Assembly (NCBI RefSeq): GCF_002934235.1
Contig: NZ_PTIS01000001.1
Coordinates: forward strand, 62,001-126,000
Source of the DNA: Clostridium algidicarnis DSM 15099
GTDB taxonomy: Bacteria > Bacillota > Clostridia > Clostridiales > Clostridiaceae
Length of the DNA: 64,000 nt
Direction: 5' to 3'
Shown here piece after piece: positions 17,285 to 26,275 of the stretch. The notes below the pieces were generated by a model. That model was not told where the DNA came from. It saw nothing but the letters and a program-made list of their open reading frames with translations, and searched no databases. The number at the start of each line of letters is the position of its first letter. The stretch's first letter is position 1. The position numbers were made by a program, and so were the translations under genes.

Positions 17285-18031
17285 ATGATAATAAGTATAA
17301 AGAATTTAGAAAAGAGTTATAAAGATTTTAAAGCAGTAGATATACAGGAATTAAACATAAAGGAAGGTGAAATTTTTGGGCTTTTAGGACCTAATGGCGC
17401 AGGAAAAACTACAACTATAAGTGTTTTAAGTGGTATATATACTAAATTTACAGGGGATGTAAAAATCTTTGATAAGGATGTAAAGAAAGACTCTCTTGAA
17501 ATAAAAAAGAATATGGGGGTAGTACCACAAGATTTAGCCTTAGTAGATGATTTAACTGCCTACGAGAATGTAACATTTTTTGCAAGATTATATGGACTTA
17601 AAGGTGAAAAGTTAAAGGCTTCAGTAAAAGAAACATTAGAATTTGTAGGGTTGTGGGATAGAAAGTCAGATTTTCCTACAAAGTTTTCAGGTGGTATGAA
17701 AAGAAGATTAAATATAGCTTGTGCAATTGTTCATAAGCCTAGATTAATAATAATGGATGAACCTACGGTTGGAATTGATCCTCAATCAAGAAACAATATA
17801 TTAGAAACAGTAAAGAAACTAAATGAGCAAGGATCCACTATAATATACACATCTCATTATATGGAAGAAGTAGAAGCTATATGCACAGATATCTGTATAA
17901 TGGATAACGGAAAGATTATTGCAAGGGGAAGTAAAGAAGAATTAAAGTCACTTGTTAGTAAAGAAGATGGAAGCAATATAACTTTAGAAGAAGTATTTTT
18001 AGACTTAACAGGTAAAAAGCTAAGAGATTAA
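17285..18031 (+). CDS. ABC transporter ATP-binding protein (ABC-2/DrrA-like exporter)
   Basis: A 248-residue ATPase: Walker A GPNGAGKTT, signature FSGGMKRRLN, Walker B LIIMDEPTVGIDP and H-loop YTSHYMEE. It matches the DrrA/CcmA group that powers export of drugs, lipids or peptides. ATG 17285 is preferred over TTG 17258 because AAAGGAAA lies between them. Two ABC-2 permeases follow at 14 bases and with a 1-base overlap, forming one operon. The substrate is unknown. Confidence 0.9.
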   Translation: MIISIKNLEKSYKDFKAVDIQELNIKEGEIFGLLGPNGAGKTTTISVLSGIYTKFTGDVKIFDKDVKKDSLEIKKNMGVVPQDLALVDDLTAYENVTFFARLYGLKGEKLKASVKETLEFVGLWDRKSDFPTKFSGGMKRRLNIACAIVHKPRLIIMDEPTVGIDPQSRNNILETVKKLNEQGSTIIYTSHYMEEVEAICTDICIMDNGKIIARGSKEELKSLVSKEDGSNITLEEVFLDLTGKKLRD

Positions 18032-18045
18032 AGGAGGAGAGGGCT

Positions 18046-19167
18046 ATGAATTTTCTTGTGATAGCTAAATATAGAATAATTCAATATATAAGAGACAAAA
18101 AATCATTAGTGTCTATGCTAGTAATACCTATTATATTGATAGCTATATTAGGTAATGCCCTAGGAAGTAGTGATGAATTTACTGCTAAAAACATAGGACA
18201 GGTAAATGTATTATATGTTAATAATACTAGCGGAGTTAATGGAGATAATTTTGAAAAGTTTATAAACTTAAAAGAACTTTCAGATATTATAGCACCAACT
18301 AAAATAGAGGATGTAGAGGAAGCCAAAAAGCTTATTGAAAAGAAACAATACGAGGCTTTGATTATATATGATGAAAATATAGAAGGTAAATTTAAAGTAA
18401 TTGGGAGTGACTATAATGCTTTAAAGGTATCTATAGTTAAAGGCATCATGGAATCTTATGCAGATAAGGCCAACAGTTTTGAAGCTTTAGCTAATTTAAA
18501 GGCTAGGGACTTTTCTATAAAAGAATATAACAATATAGATTCTAAGGTAGTAAGTGTTTTAGGTAAAAAGCCTACAGCTATAGATTACTATGCTGTAACT
18601 ATGCTTATAATGATTATGATGTTCGGAGCTATATATGCAAATTTTGCTATAGATAAGGATTATTATAGTGTGGTTGGTGGAAGGGTTAAGTCATCACCTG
18701 TAAAGCTTTGGGAAATGTTCCTTGGAGAAGGCATAGGTGTAGTATTTACTCTCTTGTGGCAAGCTTTAGTATTATTGCTTGTATCAAGGTTTATGTTTAA
18801 TGTTAATTTTGGTAATAATTTAGGCGTAATATTCATAACAATTTTATCGCTTGCAATTATGTCCACTATGCTTGGAATATTTGTTTGTATGGCAACTAAG
18901 AAGGGGTTGTATGGATTAGCTATTTTAAATATCTTAGTGCCTATACTTACATTTTTAGGCGGAGGTTTTGTAAAGATAGATTTTGGTGATGGCATACTTG
19001 GAAAGTTATCACGTATGACACCAAATTATTTAGCTCAAAATGCTATATTTAAAAGTATTTATGGTGCAGATTCAAAAGAGGTGCTATTTAGCATATTGGG
19101 GATTTGGGTATTTACATTTATCCTATTTATAGGAGCTAAGATTTCCGGAAGGAGGGACATAGTGTAA
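18046..19167 (+). CDS. ABC-2 type permease
   Basis: A 373-residue ABC-2 membrane protein of the YhgE/DrrB-like group: one N-terminal helix (MLVIPIILIAILGNALG), a ~150-residue extracytoplasmic segment, then five C-terminal helices from about residue 185. A GGAGG site precedes the ATG. It pairs with the next gene as a heterodimeric channel for the ATPase. Confidence 0.9.
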   Translation: MNFLVIAKYRIIQYIRDKKSLVSMLVIPIILIAILGNALGSSDEFTAKNIGQVNVLYVNNTSGVNGDNFEKFINLKELSDIIAPTKIEDVEEAKKLIEKKQYEALIIYDENIEGKFKVIGSDYNALKVSIVKGIMESYADKANSFEALANLKARDFSIKEYNNIDSKVVSVLGKKPTAIDYYAVTMLIMIMMFGAIYANFAIDKDYYSVVGGRVKSSPVKLWEMFLGEGIGVVFTLLWQALVLLLVSRFMFNVNFGNNLGVIFITILSLAIMSTMLGIFVCMATKKGLYGLAILNILVPILTFLGGGFVKIDFGDGILGKLSRMTPNYLAQNAIFKSIYGADSKEVLFSILGIWVFTFILFIGAKISGRRDIV

Positions 19168-20270
19168 TGACTATTTATTTAACAAATTTAAAAAGATTAT
19201 TTAAAAATAAGATAAATTTATTGTTTATACTTGTCTTGCCTATTATATTTATGATTATAGCTTTTTCAGGTTCTAATGGAACTGAACCTTTAAAGATTGC
19301 AGTTGTAGATAAAGATAAGACAGAGTTTTCAAACAAGCTTATAGAAAACATAAAAACTAAGGGCACAGTGATTTTGGAGGATGAGGAAAACATTCAAAAT
19401 AGCCTTGTGAATAACGATGTAGATTATGCAATTGTTATACCAAAAGGTTTTATTCTGGATATAATTAATGGTAAGGATGTTTCTTTAGAAAGTTATGAAG
19501 TAAAAGAAGGAAACGCAGCAATGTCCATAAAACTTTATTTAGATGGATATTTAAATAATATAAAAAAGATAGCTTCAGTATCTAAGGGTAGTGAGGAAGA
19601 GTTTTACAAAGGAATAAAATATTATGAAGAGGGAAGCTATAAGGTTCAATATGAAAGTGTTGATAAGGGGGAAGGAAATAAATCTAAAACCTCAGCAGCA
19701 CTTGGGTTTATAGTGCTAAATATGCTGTTTCTAACTACTTCTACTACTAACATGTTAATAAAGGATAAAGAAAAGAACTTATTTACAAGATATTTTACCA
19801 CTCCCTTGACTAGAGGAAGGTATATTGTAGAAAATCTTTTAAGCTTTTTAACTATATCAGTATTTCAGGTTATATTATTCTTTTCTTTTATGAAGTATTT
19901 ATTTAAGTTTAATTTAGGAGATACTCCGTTTAGTATATTAGTATTATTTATAATATTTGCAGTGTTTACTGTGTCTTTAGGATTATTTATAGCAACTCAT
20001 TCTAACGATCTAAGACAATCAGGAGCCATAAGTGCAGTTATTAATATACCTTTTGCTATGCTTGGAGGATGCTTTTGGCCAAGAGAGATCATGCCAAGTT
20101 TTTTAAAAAAAATATCAGAATTTATACCTACTACTTGGATTAATGTAGCTAGCAGTGAAGTTTTATATGGAGAAAGATTATCTTATGTTATGAATTATAT
20201 ATTACTATTATTAGGTATATCTGTAGTATTATTATTGTTATCTGTAAGGAAACTAAGAAATAATGATTAA
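19167..20270 (+). CDS. ABC-2 type permease
   Basis: A 367-residue partner permease with the same topology as the gene before it: a first helix INLLFILVLPIIFMIIAFS, a soluble loop, and C-terminal helices from ~180 onward. The start codon overlaps the stop of the upstream permease (TAATG), indicating translational coupling. Confidence 0.9.
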   Translation: MTIYLTNLKRLFKNKINLLFILVLPIIFMIIAFSGSNGTEPLKIAVVDKDKTEFSNKLIENIKTKGTVILEDEENIQNSLVNNDVDYAIVIPKGFILDIINGKDVSLESYEVKEGNAAMSIKLYLDGYLNNIKKIASVSKGSEEEFYKGIKYYEEGSYKVQYESVDKGEGNKSKTSAALGFIVLNMLFLTTSTTNMLIKDKEKNLFTRYFTTPLTRGRYIVENLLSFLTISVFQVILFFSFMKYLFKFNLGDTPFSILVLFIIFAVFTVSLGLFIATHSNDLRQSGAISAVINIPFAMLGGCFWPREIMPSFLKKISEFIPTTWINVASSEVLYGERLSYVMNYILLLLGISVVLLLLSVRKLRNND

Positions 20271-20368
20271 GTAAATATAAGATGACATGAGAATATTTTA
20301 CAACAAAATATTTTTATATGTTTTTAATAATTTAATAGATCTATCTCATAGAAATTATTAGTTTTTGA

Positions 20369-20403
20369 GAACTTATCTTGTTTTATAAAGGTAAGTTCTT
20401 TTA
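20369..20403 (+). terminator. Intrinsic terminator of ABC operon
   Basis: GAACTTATC and GGTAAGTTC form a 9-bp stem (one G-U) followed by TTTTAATT, about 100 bases after the last permease stop. Confidence 0.6.
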
Positions 20404-20436
20404 ATTAGGGTTTGAAATTAGTAATGAAATACAAAT

Positions 20437-20480
20437 AAAAAAGGTAGCTTAATAAAATTTATTTATTAAGCTACCTTTTT
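20437..20480. terminator. Bidirectional intrinsic terminator
   Basis: AAAAAGGTAGCTTAATAAA pairs with TTATTAAGCTACCTTTTT; runs of A and T flank it on both sides. It serves the SDR gene on the minus strand and is a second stop for the ABC operon. Confidence 0.8.
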
Positions 20481-20495
20481 ATTTTTTGAAAAATA

Positions 20496-21263
20496 CTAAA
20501 CGGATGTCCAACCACCATCTACAAATAATATTTGAGCAGTGGTATAGCTAGAAGCATCGGAGGCAAAGTATATTGCAGCTCCATTTAATTCTCCAGTCAT
20601 ACCAGGTCTTCCAGCTGGACACAACATATTGTATGATTTTAAATAGTCACTTTGAAATAAAGACTTTTCTGTCATTTCTGATTCAAAAAGGCTAGGTGCA
20701 ATTGCATTTACAGTTATACCATATTGAGCAAGTGAAGTTCCCATACCTTTTGTTAAAGCAATCACAGCACCCTTTGAAGCATTATATGCATGAAGAGGAA
20801 TAGCTTTACTTCCTATAAGTCCACAAACTGAGGCTGTGTTGATAATTTTGCCATACTTTTGTTCTTTCATATGAGGAACTACATGTTTCGACATTAAGAA
20901 CACACCTTTTAAATTTGTATCTATAATTCTATCCCATTCAGTTTCTTCTAGTGTATCTACTGAACCTATTGAAGTAACACCAGCATTATTCATTAAGATA
21001 TCAATTTTACCGAATTTATCTATAATAGATTTTACGGCTAATTTAACATCTTCTTCTTTTGTGACATCACATCTTACAGCTAGAACTTTTCTTCCTGTGC
21101 TTTCAATTTCTTTACATAATGGTTCAAGTTTATCATATCTTCTTGCAAGTATTGCTATATCAGCACCTTGATCAGCTAGAGCTTTTGCAAATTGAACACC
21201 AATTCCACTTGAAGCTCCAGTTATAACGGCAACTTTACCAGTTAAATCAAATAAGTTATTCAT
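20496..21263 (-). CDS. SDR-family oxidoreductase
   Basis: A 255-residue short-chain dehydrogenase. Cofactor motif TGASSGIG, structural NNAG and catalytic Y-x-x-x-K in YNASKGA are all present. Overall it resembles gluconate 5-dehydrogenase/3-oxoacyl-ACP reductase-like SDRs, with R-R-x-D-K after the second strand suggesting NADP(H). ATG 21263 is preferred over 21272, which sits too close to AAAGGGAG. The substrate cannot be assigned. It is monocistronic, divergent from the phosphonate operon. Confidence 0.85.
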   Translation of the reverse strand: MNNLFDLTGKVAVITGASSGIGVQFAKALADQGADIAILARRYDKLEPLCKEIESTGRKVLAVRCDVTKEEDVKLAVKSIIDKFGKIDILMNNAGVTSIGSVDTLEETEWDRIIDTNLKGVFLMSKHVVPHMKEQKYGKIINTASVCGLIGSKAIPLHAYNASKGAVIALTKGMGTSLAQYGITVNAIAPSLFESEMTEKSLFQSDYLKSYNMLCPAGRPGMTGELNGAAIYFASDASSYTTAQILFVDGGWTSV

Positions 21264-21483
21264 AATAAACATCTCCCTTTAAATTTAATAAAACTACTCT
21301 ATACTTTTGCTTTTTTAAATACTTAGATAATATCATCAGTGACTTTGAACGTTAGATATTATTTTCACATACATGTTATTAAGGAACATTAGATATTAAG
21401 TAGTTAATATTGTAATTATAAATCTAAAAAAAGATAATTGCAATATGAAATCAAAATTATCAGTAAAATCATTTGGAAATAAC
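21264..21483. other. Intergenic region, divergent promoters expected
   Basis: A+T-rich DNA between the SDR gene and the palindrome at 21484. No RNA or small gene is seen. Confidence 0.4.
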
Positions 21484-21510
21484 ATGGAAGCACCTCTGAG
21501 GTGCTTCCAT
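21484..21510. repeat. Perfect palindrome with AGCACCTCTGAGGTGC core, copy 1
   Basis: ATGGAAGCACCTC pairs perfectly with GAGGTGCTTCCAT around a single T. The same 16-base core recurs at 26157 and, inverted, at 26187, on the other side of the phosphonate operon. It may act as a terminator-like hairpin or be a repeat family. Confidence 0.75.
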
Positions 21511-21639
21511 ATTATGGTGTAAAATATATTTATTAAAAAGATTTTTTAAATATTACTTAAAGTAGTTGATATAAATCGTTCAATAAAGTAGACTTAGTTC
21601 ATAGTTTGTAGTTCATAATTTGAACGAAGGTGATAAGGT

Positions 21640-22584
21640 GTGAAAGATAAAGAACTAAAGGTGCTAAAAATACTATATAAAGAGAAATTAATAAGCCAAA
21701 GGAGAATATCAGAAATTTCATTTCTCTCTTTAGGAAGTGTAAATACCATAATCAATATGTTAATTGATGAAGGCTATGTTTTAAGAAATAAGCTAAGTTA
21801 TAGAAATATAGAATATGAGATTACAAAAAAGGCATTAGAATTTTTAGATAATCAATTTGTTACAAAAGCTGTAATTCTTGCAGCAGGTATGGGCATGAGA
21901 TTAGAATCTGGTGATAATAAAGTTATACCAGCAGGGTTTGTAAAGATAAATGGTAAAAGTCTCATAGAAATAAGCATGGAAAAACTTATTAATAATGGTA
22001 TAGAAGAAATAATAATAGTAACTGGGCATCTTAATAAGTATTATGAAGATTTAAAGGAAAAGTATAAAGAGGTAACAACTATCAAAAATGAAAAGTTTGA
22101 AAGTAATGGCAGCATGTTGTCTTTAGCTTTGGCTGACAGATATATAAATGAAGATTTTATATTGATTGAAAGCGATCTCATATATGAGGAAATAGCAATT
22201 AAAGAAATACAGTATACACAATTGAAGGATTGTACACTATTAAGTGATATAACAGAACATGATGATGTGGTTTTTGTAGAGGCTAAAAATAATAATCTTT
22301 GTAAGATCTCAAAGAGTAGGCATTCATTAAGTTCTATTTCTGGAGAAATGGTTGGGATAACAAAAATATCTAATAGTTTATATAAAAAAATGTTAAGAGA
22401 GTATGAGAAGAGTACAAATCCATTTTATCATTATGAATATGCATTGGAGGATTTAGCTAAGGAACATAACGTAGGTATTATAAAATTAGAAGATTTTGTT
22501 TGGGCTGATATTGATAATGCAGAGGATATAAAAAGAGTAAAGGAAAAAGTTCTTCCTATTTTAAAAAGTAGGGATGAAATATAA
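21640..22584 (+). CDS. pntC: 2-aminoethylphosphonate cytidylyltransferase-like protein with N-terminal winged helix
   Basis: A 314-residue fusion. Residues 1-~72 form a winged-helix domain (ISQRRISEISFLSLGSVNTI). From ~76 a sugar-nucleotide/phosphocholine-type cytidylyltransferase begins with AVILAAGMGMRL, followed by the lysine-bearing VKINGKSLIE, the NGSMLSLALA segment and ESDLIYEE metal-binding aspartate. The family (LicC/PntC) makes CDP-choline or CMP-2-aminoethylphosphonate. Placement ahead of ppm-ppd-phnW favours CTP + AEP to CMP-AEP. GTG start after GAAGG. The substrate is inferred from context. Confidence 0.75.
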   Translation: MKDKELKVLKILYKEKLISQRRISEISFLSLGSVNTIINMLIDEGYVLRNKLSYRNIEYEITKKALEFLDNQFVTKAVILAAGMGMRLESGDNKVIPAGFVKINGKSLIEISMEKLINNGIEEIIIVTGHLNKYYEDLKEKYKEVTTIKNEKFESNGSMLSLALADRYINEDFILIESDLIYEEIAIKEIQYTQLKDCTLLSDITEHDDVVFVEAKNNNLCKISKSRHSLSSISGEMVGITKISNSLYKKMLREYEKSTNPFYHYEYALEDLAKEHNVGIIKLEDFVWADIDNAEDIKRVKEKVLPILKSRDEI

Positions 22585-22615
22585 AAATAAATATTTAAAG
22601 TAAAGGATGGGTATT

Positions 22616-23914
22616 ATGAAAAAGGTATATGTAGCAATGAGTGCTGATATAATTCATCATGGACATTTAAATGTAATAGAAGAGGCTAGAAAATTAGGTG
22701 AGGTTGTAGTTGGATTACATACAGATGAAGTTATATGTGAGTACTTTAGAAATCCATTTTTAAAGTATGAGGAAAGAAAGAAAGTAGTAGAAAACATTAA
22801 AGGTGTATGTAAGGTTATTCCTCAAGATACTTTAGATCAAGTTCCAAACTTATTAAGGGAAAAGCCTGACTATGTGGTTCACGGTGATGACTGGAAAGAG
22901 GGAATACAAAAAAACTTAAGAGAAAGAGTAATAAAAACCTTAGAAGAATGGGGAGGAGAGCTTGTAGAGGTTAAATATACTGAGGGAGTTTCTATAACTA
23001 AATTAGATGAAACTATAACTCAGCTTGGTACAACTCCACAGGTAAGAATGAAAAAGCTTAGAAATCTCCTATCCTTCAAAGGTCACGTTAGAATTTTAGA
23101 GGCTCATAATGGACTAACAGGTCTTATAGCAGAGAAGGCAAAGATAGAGCAAAACAATAAAATAAAAGAATTCGATGGAATGTGGATAAGCTCACTTTGT
23201 GATTCTACGGCAAAAGGAAAGCCAGATATTGAGCTTGTAGATCTTACATCAAGACTTAACACTATAAATGATATATTAGAAGTAACTACAAAACCTATAA
23301 TATTAGATGGTGATACTGGTGGAAAGATCGAGCATTTTATATATACAGTAAAGACTCTAGAGAGGCTAGGTGTATCTGCTATTATAATTGAGGATAAGGT
23401 AGGACTTAAGAAAAATTCTCTTTTTGGAACTGATGCTGAGCAAAATCAAGATACAATTGAAAATTTCTCAAAGAAGATAACAGCGGGGAAAGAAGCAAGA
23501 GTTACTAATGACTTTATGATAATAGCTAGAATAGAAAGCTTAATATTAAATGCTGGAATGGACGATGCACTTAACAGAGCTAAAGCTTATATAGAAGCAG
23601 GTGCAAATGGAATAATGATTCATAGTAAGCATAAAGATGGTAGTGAAATATTAGAGTTTTGTGCAAAATATAAAGAGTTTGATAAAAGAGTACCATTAGT
23701 GGTTGTACCAACATCATATGCTCATATAACTGAAAGAGAACTAGAGGATGCTGGGGCTAATATTATAATATATGCAAATCACCTTATAAGAAGTGCATAT
23801 CCAGCTATGATGAAAACTGCTAAAACTATATTAGAAAATGAAAGAGCGCTAGAAGCTGATGAATATTGTATGCCAATAAAAGAAATTTTAACTTTAATTC
23901 CTGGAGGAAAATAA
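22616..23914 (+). CDS. ppm: Phosphoenolpyruvate mutase with N-terminal nucleotidyltransferase domain
   Basis: A 432-residue two-domain enzyme. Residues 1-~135 are a cytidylyltransferase-like fold with H-x-G-H in IIHHGHLNVIEEA. The remainder is PEP mutase: EFDGMWISSLCDSTAKG, the magnesium loop LDGDTGG, EDKVGLKKNS and the ARIESLI strand. It forms the C-P bond, PEP to phosphonopyruvate, and defines the phosphonate operon. ATG 22616 is used because AAAGGA lies 8 bases before it; ATG 22607 is too close. Confidence 0.92.
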   Translation: MKKVYVAMSADIIHHGHLNVIEEARKLGEVVVGLHTDEVICEYFRNPFLKYEERKKVVENIKGVCKVIPQDTLDQVPNLLREKPDYVVHGDDWKEGIQKNLRERVIKTLEEWGGELVEVKYTEGVSITKLDETITQLGTTPQVRMKKLRNLLSFKGHVRILEAHNGLTGLIAEKAKIEQNNKIKEFDGMWISSLCDSTAKGKPDIELVDLTSRLNTINDILEVTTKPIILDGDTGGKIEHFIYTVKTLERLGVSAIIIEDKVGLKKNSLFGTDAEQNQDTIENFSKKITAGKEARVTNDFMIIARIESLILNAGMDDALNRAKAYIEAGANGIMIHSKHKDGSEILEFCAKYKEFDKRVPLVVVPTSYAHITERELEDAGANIIIYANHLIRSAYPAMMKTAKTILENERALEADEYCMPIKEILTLIPGGK

Positions 23915-23915
23915 A

Positions 23916-25049
23916 ATGATAAATACTGAAGAATTTTACAAGAATTTAAAAAGTAATAAAATAGATTTTTTTGTAGGAGTTCCAGATTCTTTATTAAAAG
24001 ATTTCTGTGCATATATTAAAGAAAATGTGGATAGTAAGAATAACATAGTTGCAGCAAATGAAGGTAATGCATTAGCTATAGCCTCAGGATACTACTTAGC
24101 TACAGGGAATCCTGCATTAGTTTATATGCAAAATTCAGGACAGGGAAATATAATAAATCCTTTAGCATCTTTAAATGATCCTTTAGTATATAGTATACCT
24201 GCTTTACTTGTAATAGGTTGGAGAGGCGAGCCTAACAAAAAGGATGAGCCTCAACATAAAAAGCAAGGTCTTGTAACTTTAAAGCTTTTAGAGGCGCTAG
24301 ACATTGAGTACAGTATATTAACAGAAAAAGACGATGTGGGCATATGGAAAAAGAAGATATCCGAAGCTGTAGAATATATGAAAAAGGAAAAGAGACCCTA
24401 TGCACTAGTGGTTACTAAAGGTACATTTTCTACTTACAAGTTAAAAGAACAATCAAAGGTTAACTTTGAAATGAGCAGGGAAGATGCAATTAAGGAAATA
24501 GTTAATGCTTTAGGTGATGAAGATACAATAGTATCCACAACCGGCATGGCATCTAGAGAGTTATTTGAAGAGAGAGAAGCTAGAAATATGGGGCACGAAA
24601 AAGATTTTCTAACAGTAGGGTCTATGGGACATGCGTCTCAAATAGCATTAGGAATTGCACTATCAAAGCCTAAGAAAAATGTATATTGTTTAGATGGAGA
24701 TGGAGCGCTTTTAATGCATTTAGGTGGACTTGCTATTACAGGAACACAAAAGGTAGAAAATTTTAAACATATTGTTATTAATAATGGAGCTCATGATTCG
24801 GTTGGAGGGCAATCAACAGTAGGCCTTGATATAGACATACCCTCTATTGCTAAATCCTGCGGATATAAAAAGACCTTTACTGTTTCAACATTTGAAGATT
24901 TAAAAGCTTATCTTAAAATCCTAGTTGAGGCTAAAGGCCCAGTATTATTAGAAGTTAAGGTAAGAAAAGGAGCTAGAAAAGATTTAGGAAGACCAACTAC
25001 GTCTCCTATAGAAAACAAAGATATGTTTATGAAATTTTTAGCGAAATAA
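23916..25049 (+). CDS. ppd: Phosphonopyruvate decarboxylase
   Basis: A 377-residue thiamine diphosphate enzyme that decarboxylates phosphonopyruvate to phosphonoacetaldehyde, pulling the unfavourable mutase reaction forward. The N-terminal Pyr domain begins FFVGVPDSLLKDFC and has EGNALAIASG with the catalytic glutamate; the C-terminal PP domain has the GDGALLMHLGGLA ThDP motif and INNGAHDSVGGQ. Its ATG is 2 bases after the ppm stop, with its ribosome binding site inside ppm. Confidence 0.93.
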   Translation: MINTEEFYKNLKSNKIDFFVGVPDSLLKDFCAYIKENVDSKNNIVAANEGNALAIASGYYLATGNPALVYMQNSGQGNIINPLASLNDPLVYSIPALLVIGWRGEPNKKDEPQHKKQGLVTLKLLEALDIEYSILTEKDDVGIWKKKISEAVEYMKKEKRPYALVVTKGTFSTYKLKEQSKVNFEMSREDAIKEIVNALGDEDTIVSTTGMASRELFEEREARNMGHEKDFLTVGSMGHASQIALGIALSKPKKNVYCLDGDGALLMHLGGLAITGTQKVENFKHIVINNGAHDSVGGQSTVGLDIDIPSIAKSCGYKKTFTVSTFEDLKAYLKILVEAKGPVLLEVKVRKGARKDLGRPTTSPIENKDMFMKFLAK

Positions 25050-25070
25050 TTAACAGGAGGCTAATATGTT

Positions 25071-26180
25071 ATGGAAATAAAGAGAAATGTATTGTTAAAC
25101 CCAGGTCCAGCAACTACCACTGATACTGTAAAGCTTGCCCAAGTAGTTCCTGATATATGCCCAAGAGAAGAAGAATTTGGAGAGGTTATGGAGTTTGTTT
25201 CAAAGGAGTTAACTAAATTTGTAGGTAGCCTTGAAGAATATACTACGATTTTATTTGGGGGCTCAGGTACAGCCTCTGTAGAAGCTATGATAAGTTCTGT
25301 AGTAGGAGATGGGACTTTAATTATTATAAATAATGGTGCTTATGGAAAGCGTATGTGTGAAATAGCAGAAGCCTATGATATAAGTTTTATAGAATTTAAA
25401 AGTTCCAATGTAGAGGCTATTGACATATTAATGCTTGAAAAGGTTATTAAAGAAAAAAAAGGTGAAGTGAGTCACTTAGCTGTAGTTCATCATGAAACTA
25501 CCACAGGACTATTAAATGATGTTAAAATCCTAGGAGAACTTTGTAAAAAGTATAATGTAGATATGTTAGTAGATGCAATGAGCTCCTACGCAGGCATTCC
25601 TATAGATATGAAAGATATGAATATAAGCTATATGGCATCTAGTTCAAATAAGTGTATTCAAGGCATGGCTGGAATAAGCTTCGTAATTGCAAATATAAAT
25701 AGCCTCGTACTCACAAAAAATAATAAGCCAAGAAATGTATACCTAAATTTATATAAGCAATATGAATATTTTATAAAAAATTATCAAATGAGATTTACTC
25801 CACCAGTACAAGTTCTTTATGCCTTAAAACAAGCTATAATAGAGGCAAAAGAAGAAACCATCGAAGTAAGAAATAAAAGATATGTAAAGAGTTGCGATGT
25901 TTTATTAGAAGGATTAGATAGGTTAAATCTTACCCATTTGGTAAAGCCACAGGATCATTCAAAACTTATAACCACAATACTAGAACCAACAAATCCTAAA
26001 TATAAATTTGATGATATGCATGATTTCTTATATGAAAGAGGATTTACTATATATCCAGGAAAGGTATCCGATACAAATACCTTTAGGGTAGCAAATATCG
26101 GTGAAATAGATTATAAAGATATGGAAAGGTTCATAACAGAACTAGAAAATTATGTAAGCACCTCTGAGGTGCACCCATAA
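25071..26180 (+). CDS. phnW: 2-aminoethylphosphonate-pyruvate aminotransferase
   Basis: A 369-residue class V PLP aminotransferase: KRNVLLNPGPATTT start, the LFGGSGTASVEAM cofactor loop, HHETTTGLLND, DAMSSYAG and the PLP lysine in SSSNKCIQGM. Family members interconvert phosphonoacetaldehyde and 2-aminoethylphosphonate; after ppm-ppd it should run toward AEP. It is preceded by ACAGGAGG. The last codons (STSEVHP) lie inside a palindromic repeat copy, so the C-terminus was probably remodelled. Confidence 0.92.
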   Translation: MEIKRNVLLNPGPATTTDTVKLAQVVPDICPREEEFGEVMEFVSKELTKFVGSLEEYTTILFGGSGTASVEAMISSVVGDGTLIIINNGAYGKRMCEIAEAYDISFIEFKSSNVEAIDILMLEKVIKEKKGEVSHLAVVHHETTTGLLNDVKILGELCKKYNVDMLVDAMSSYAGIPIDMKDMNISYMASSSNKCIQGMAGISFVIANINSLVLTKNNKPRNVYLNLYKQYEYFIKNYQMRFTPPVQVLYALKQAIIEAKEETIEVRNKRYVKSCDVLLEGLDRLNLTHLVKPQDHSKLITTILEPTNPKYKFDDMHDFLYERGFTIYPGKVSDTNTFRVANIGEIDYKDMERFITELENYVSTSEVHP

Positions 26181-26211
26181 AAAGGGAGCACCTCAGAGGT
26201 GCTTCCTTTTT
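26157..26211 (+). terminator. Terminator built from two inverted GCACCTC-palindrome copies
   Basis: AGCACCTCTGAGGTGC (26157-26172, within the end of phnW) and AGCACCTCAGAGGTGC (26187-26202) are each palindromes and are also inverted copies of each other. The second, as GGGAGCACCTC/GAGGTGCTTCC followed by TTTTT, is a good intrinsic terminator for the phosphonate operon. Confidence 0.75.
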
Positions 26212-26275
26212 ATGTGATAAAATGTTTATTTCATTAATATAATAACAGTGAATAATTATATTAAAGAGGTTGATT

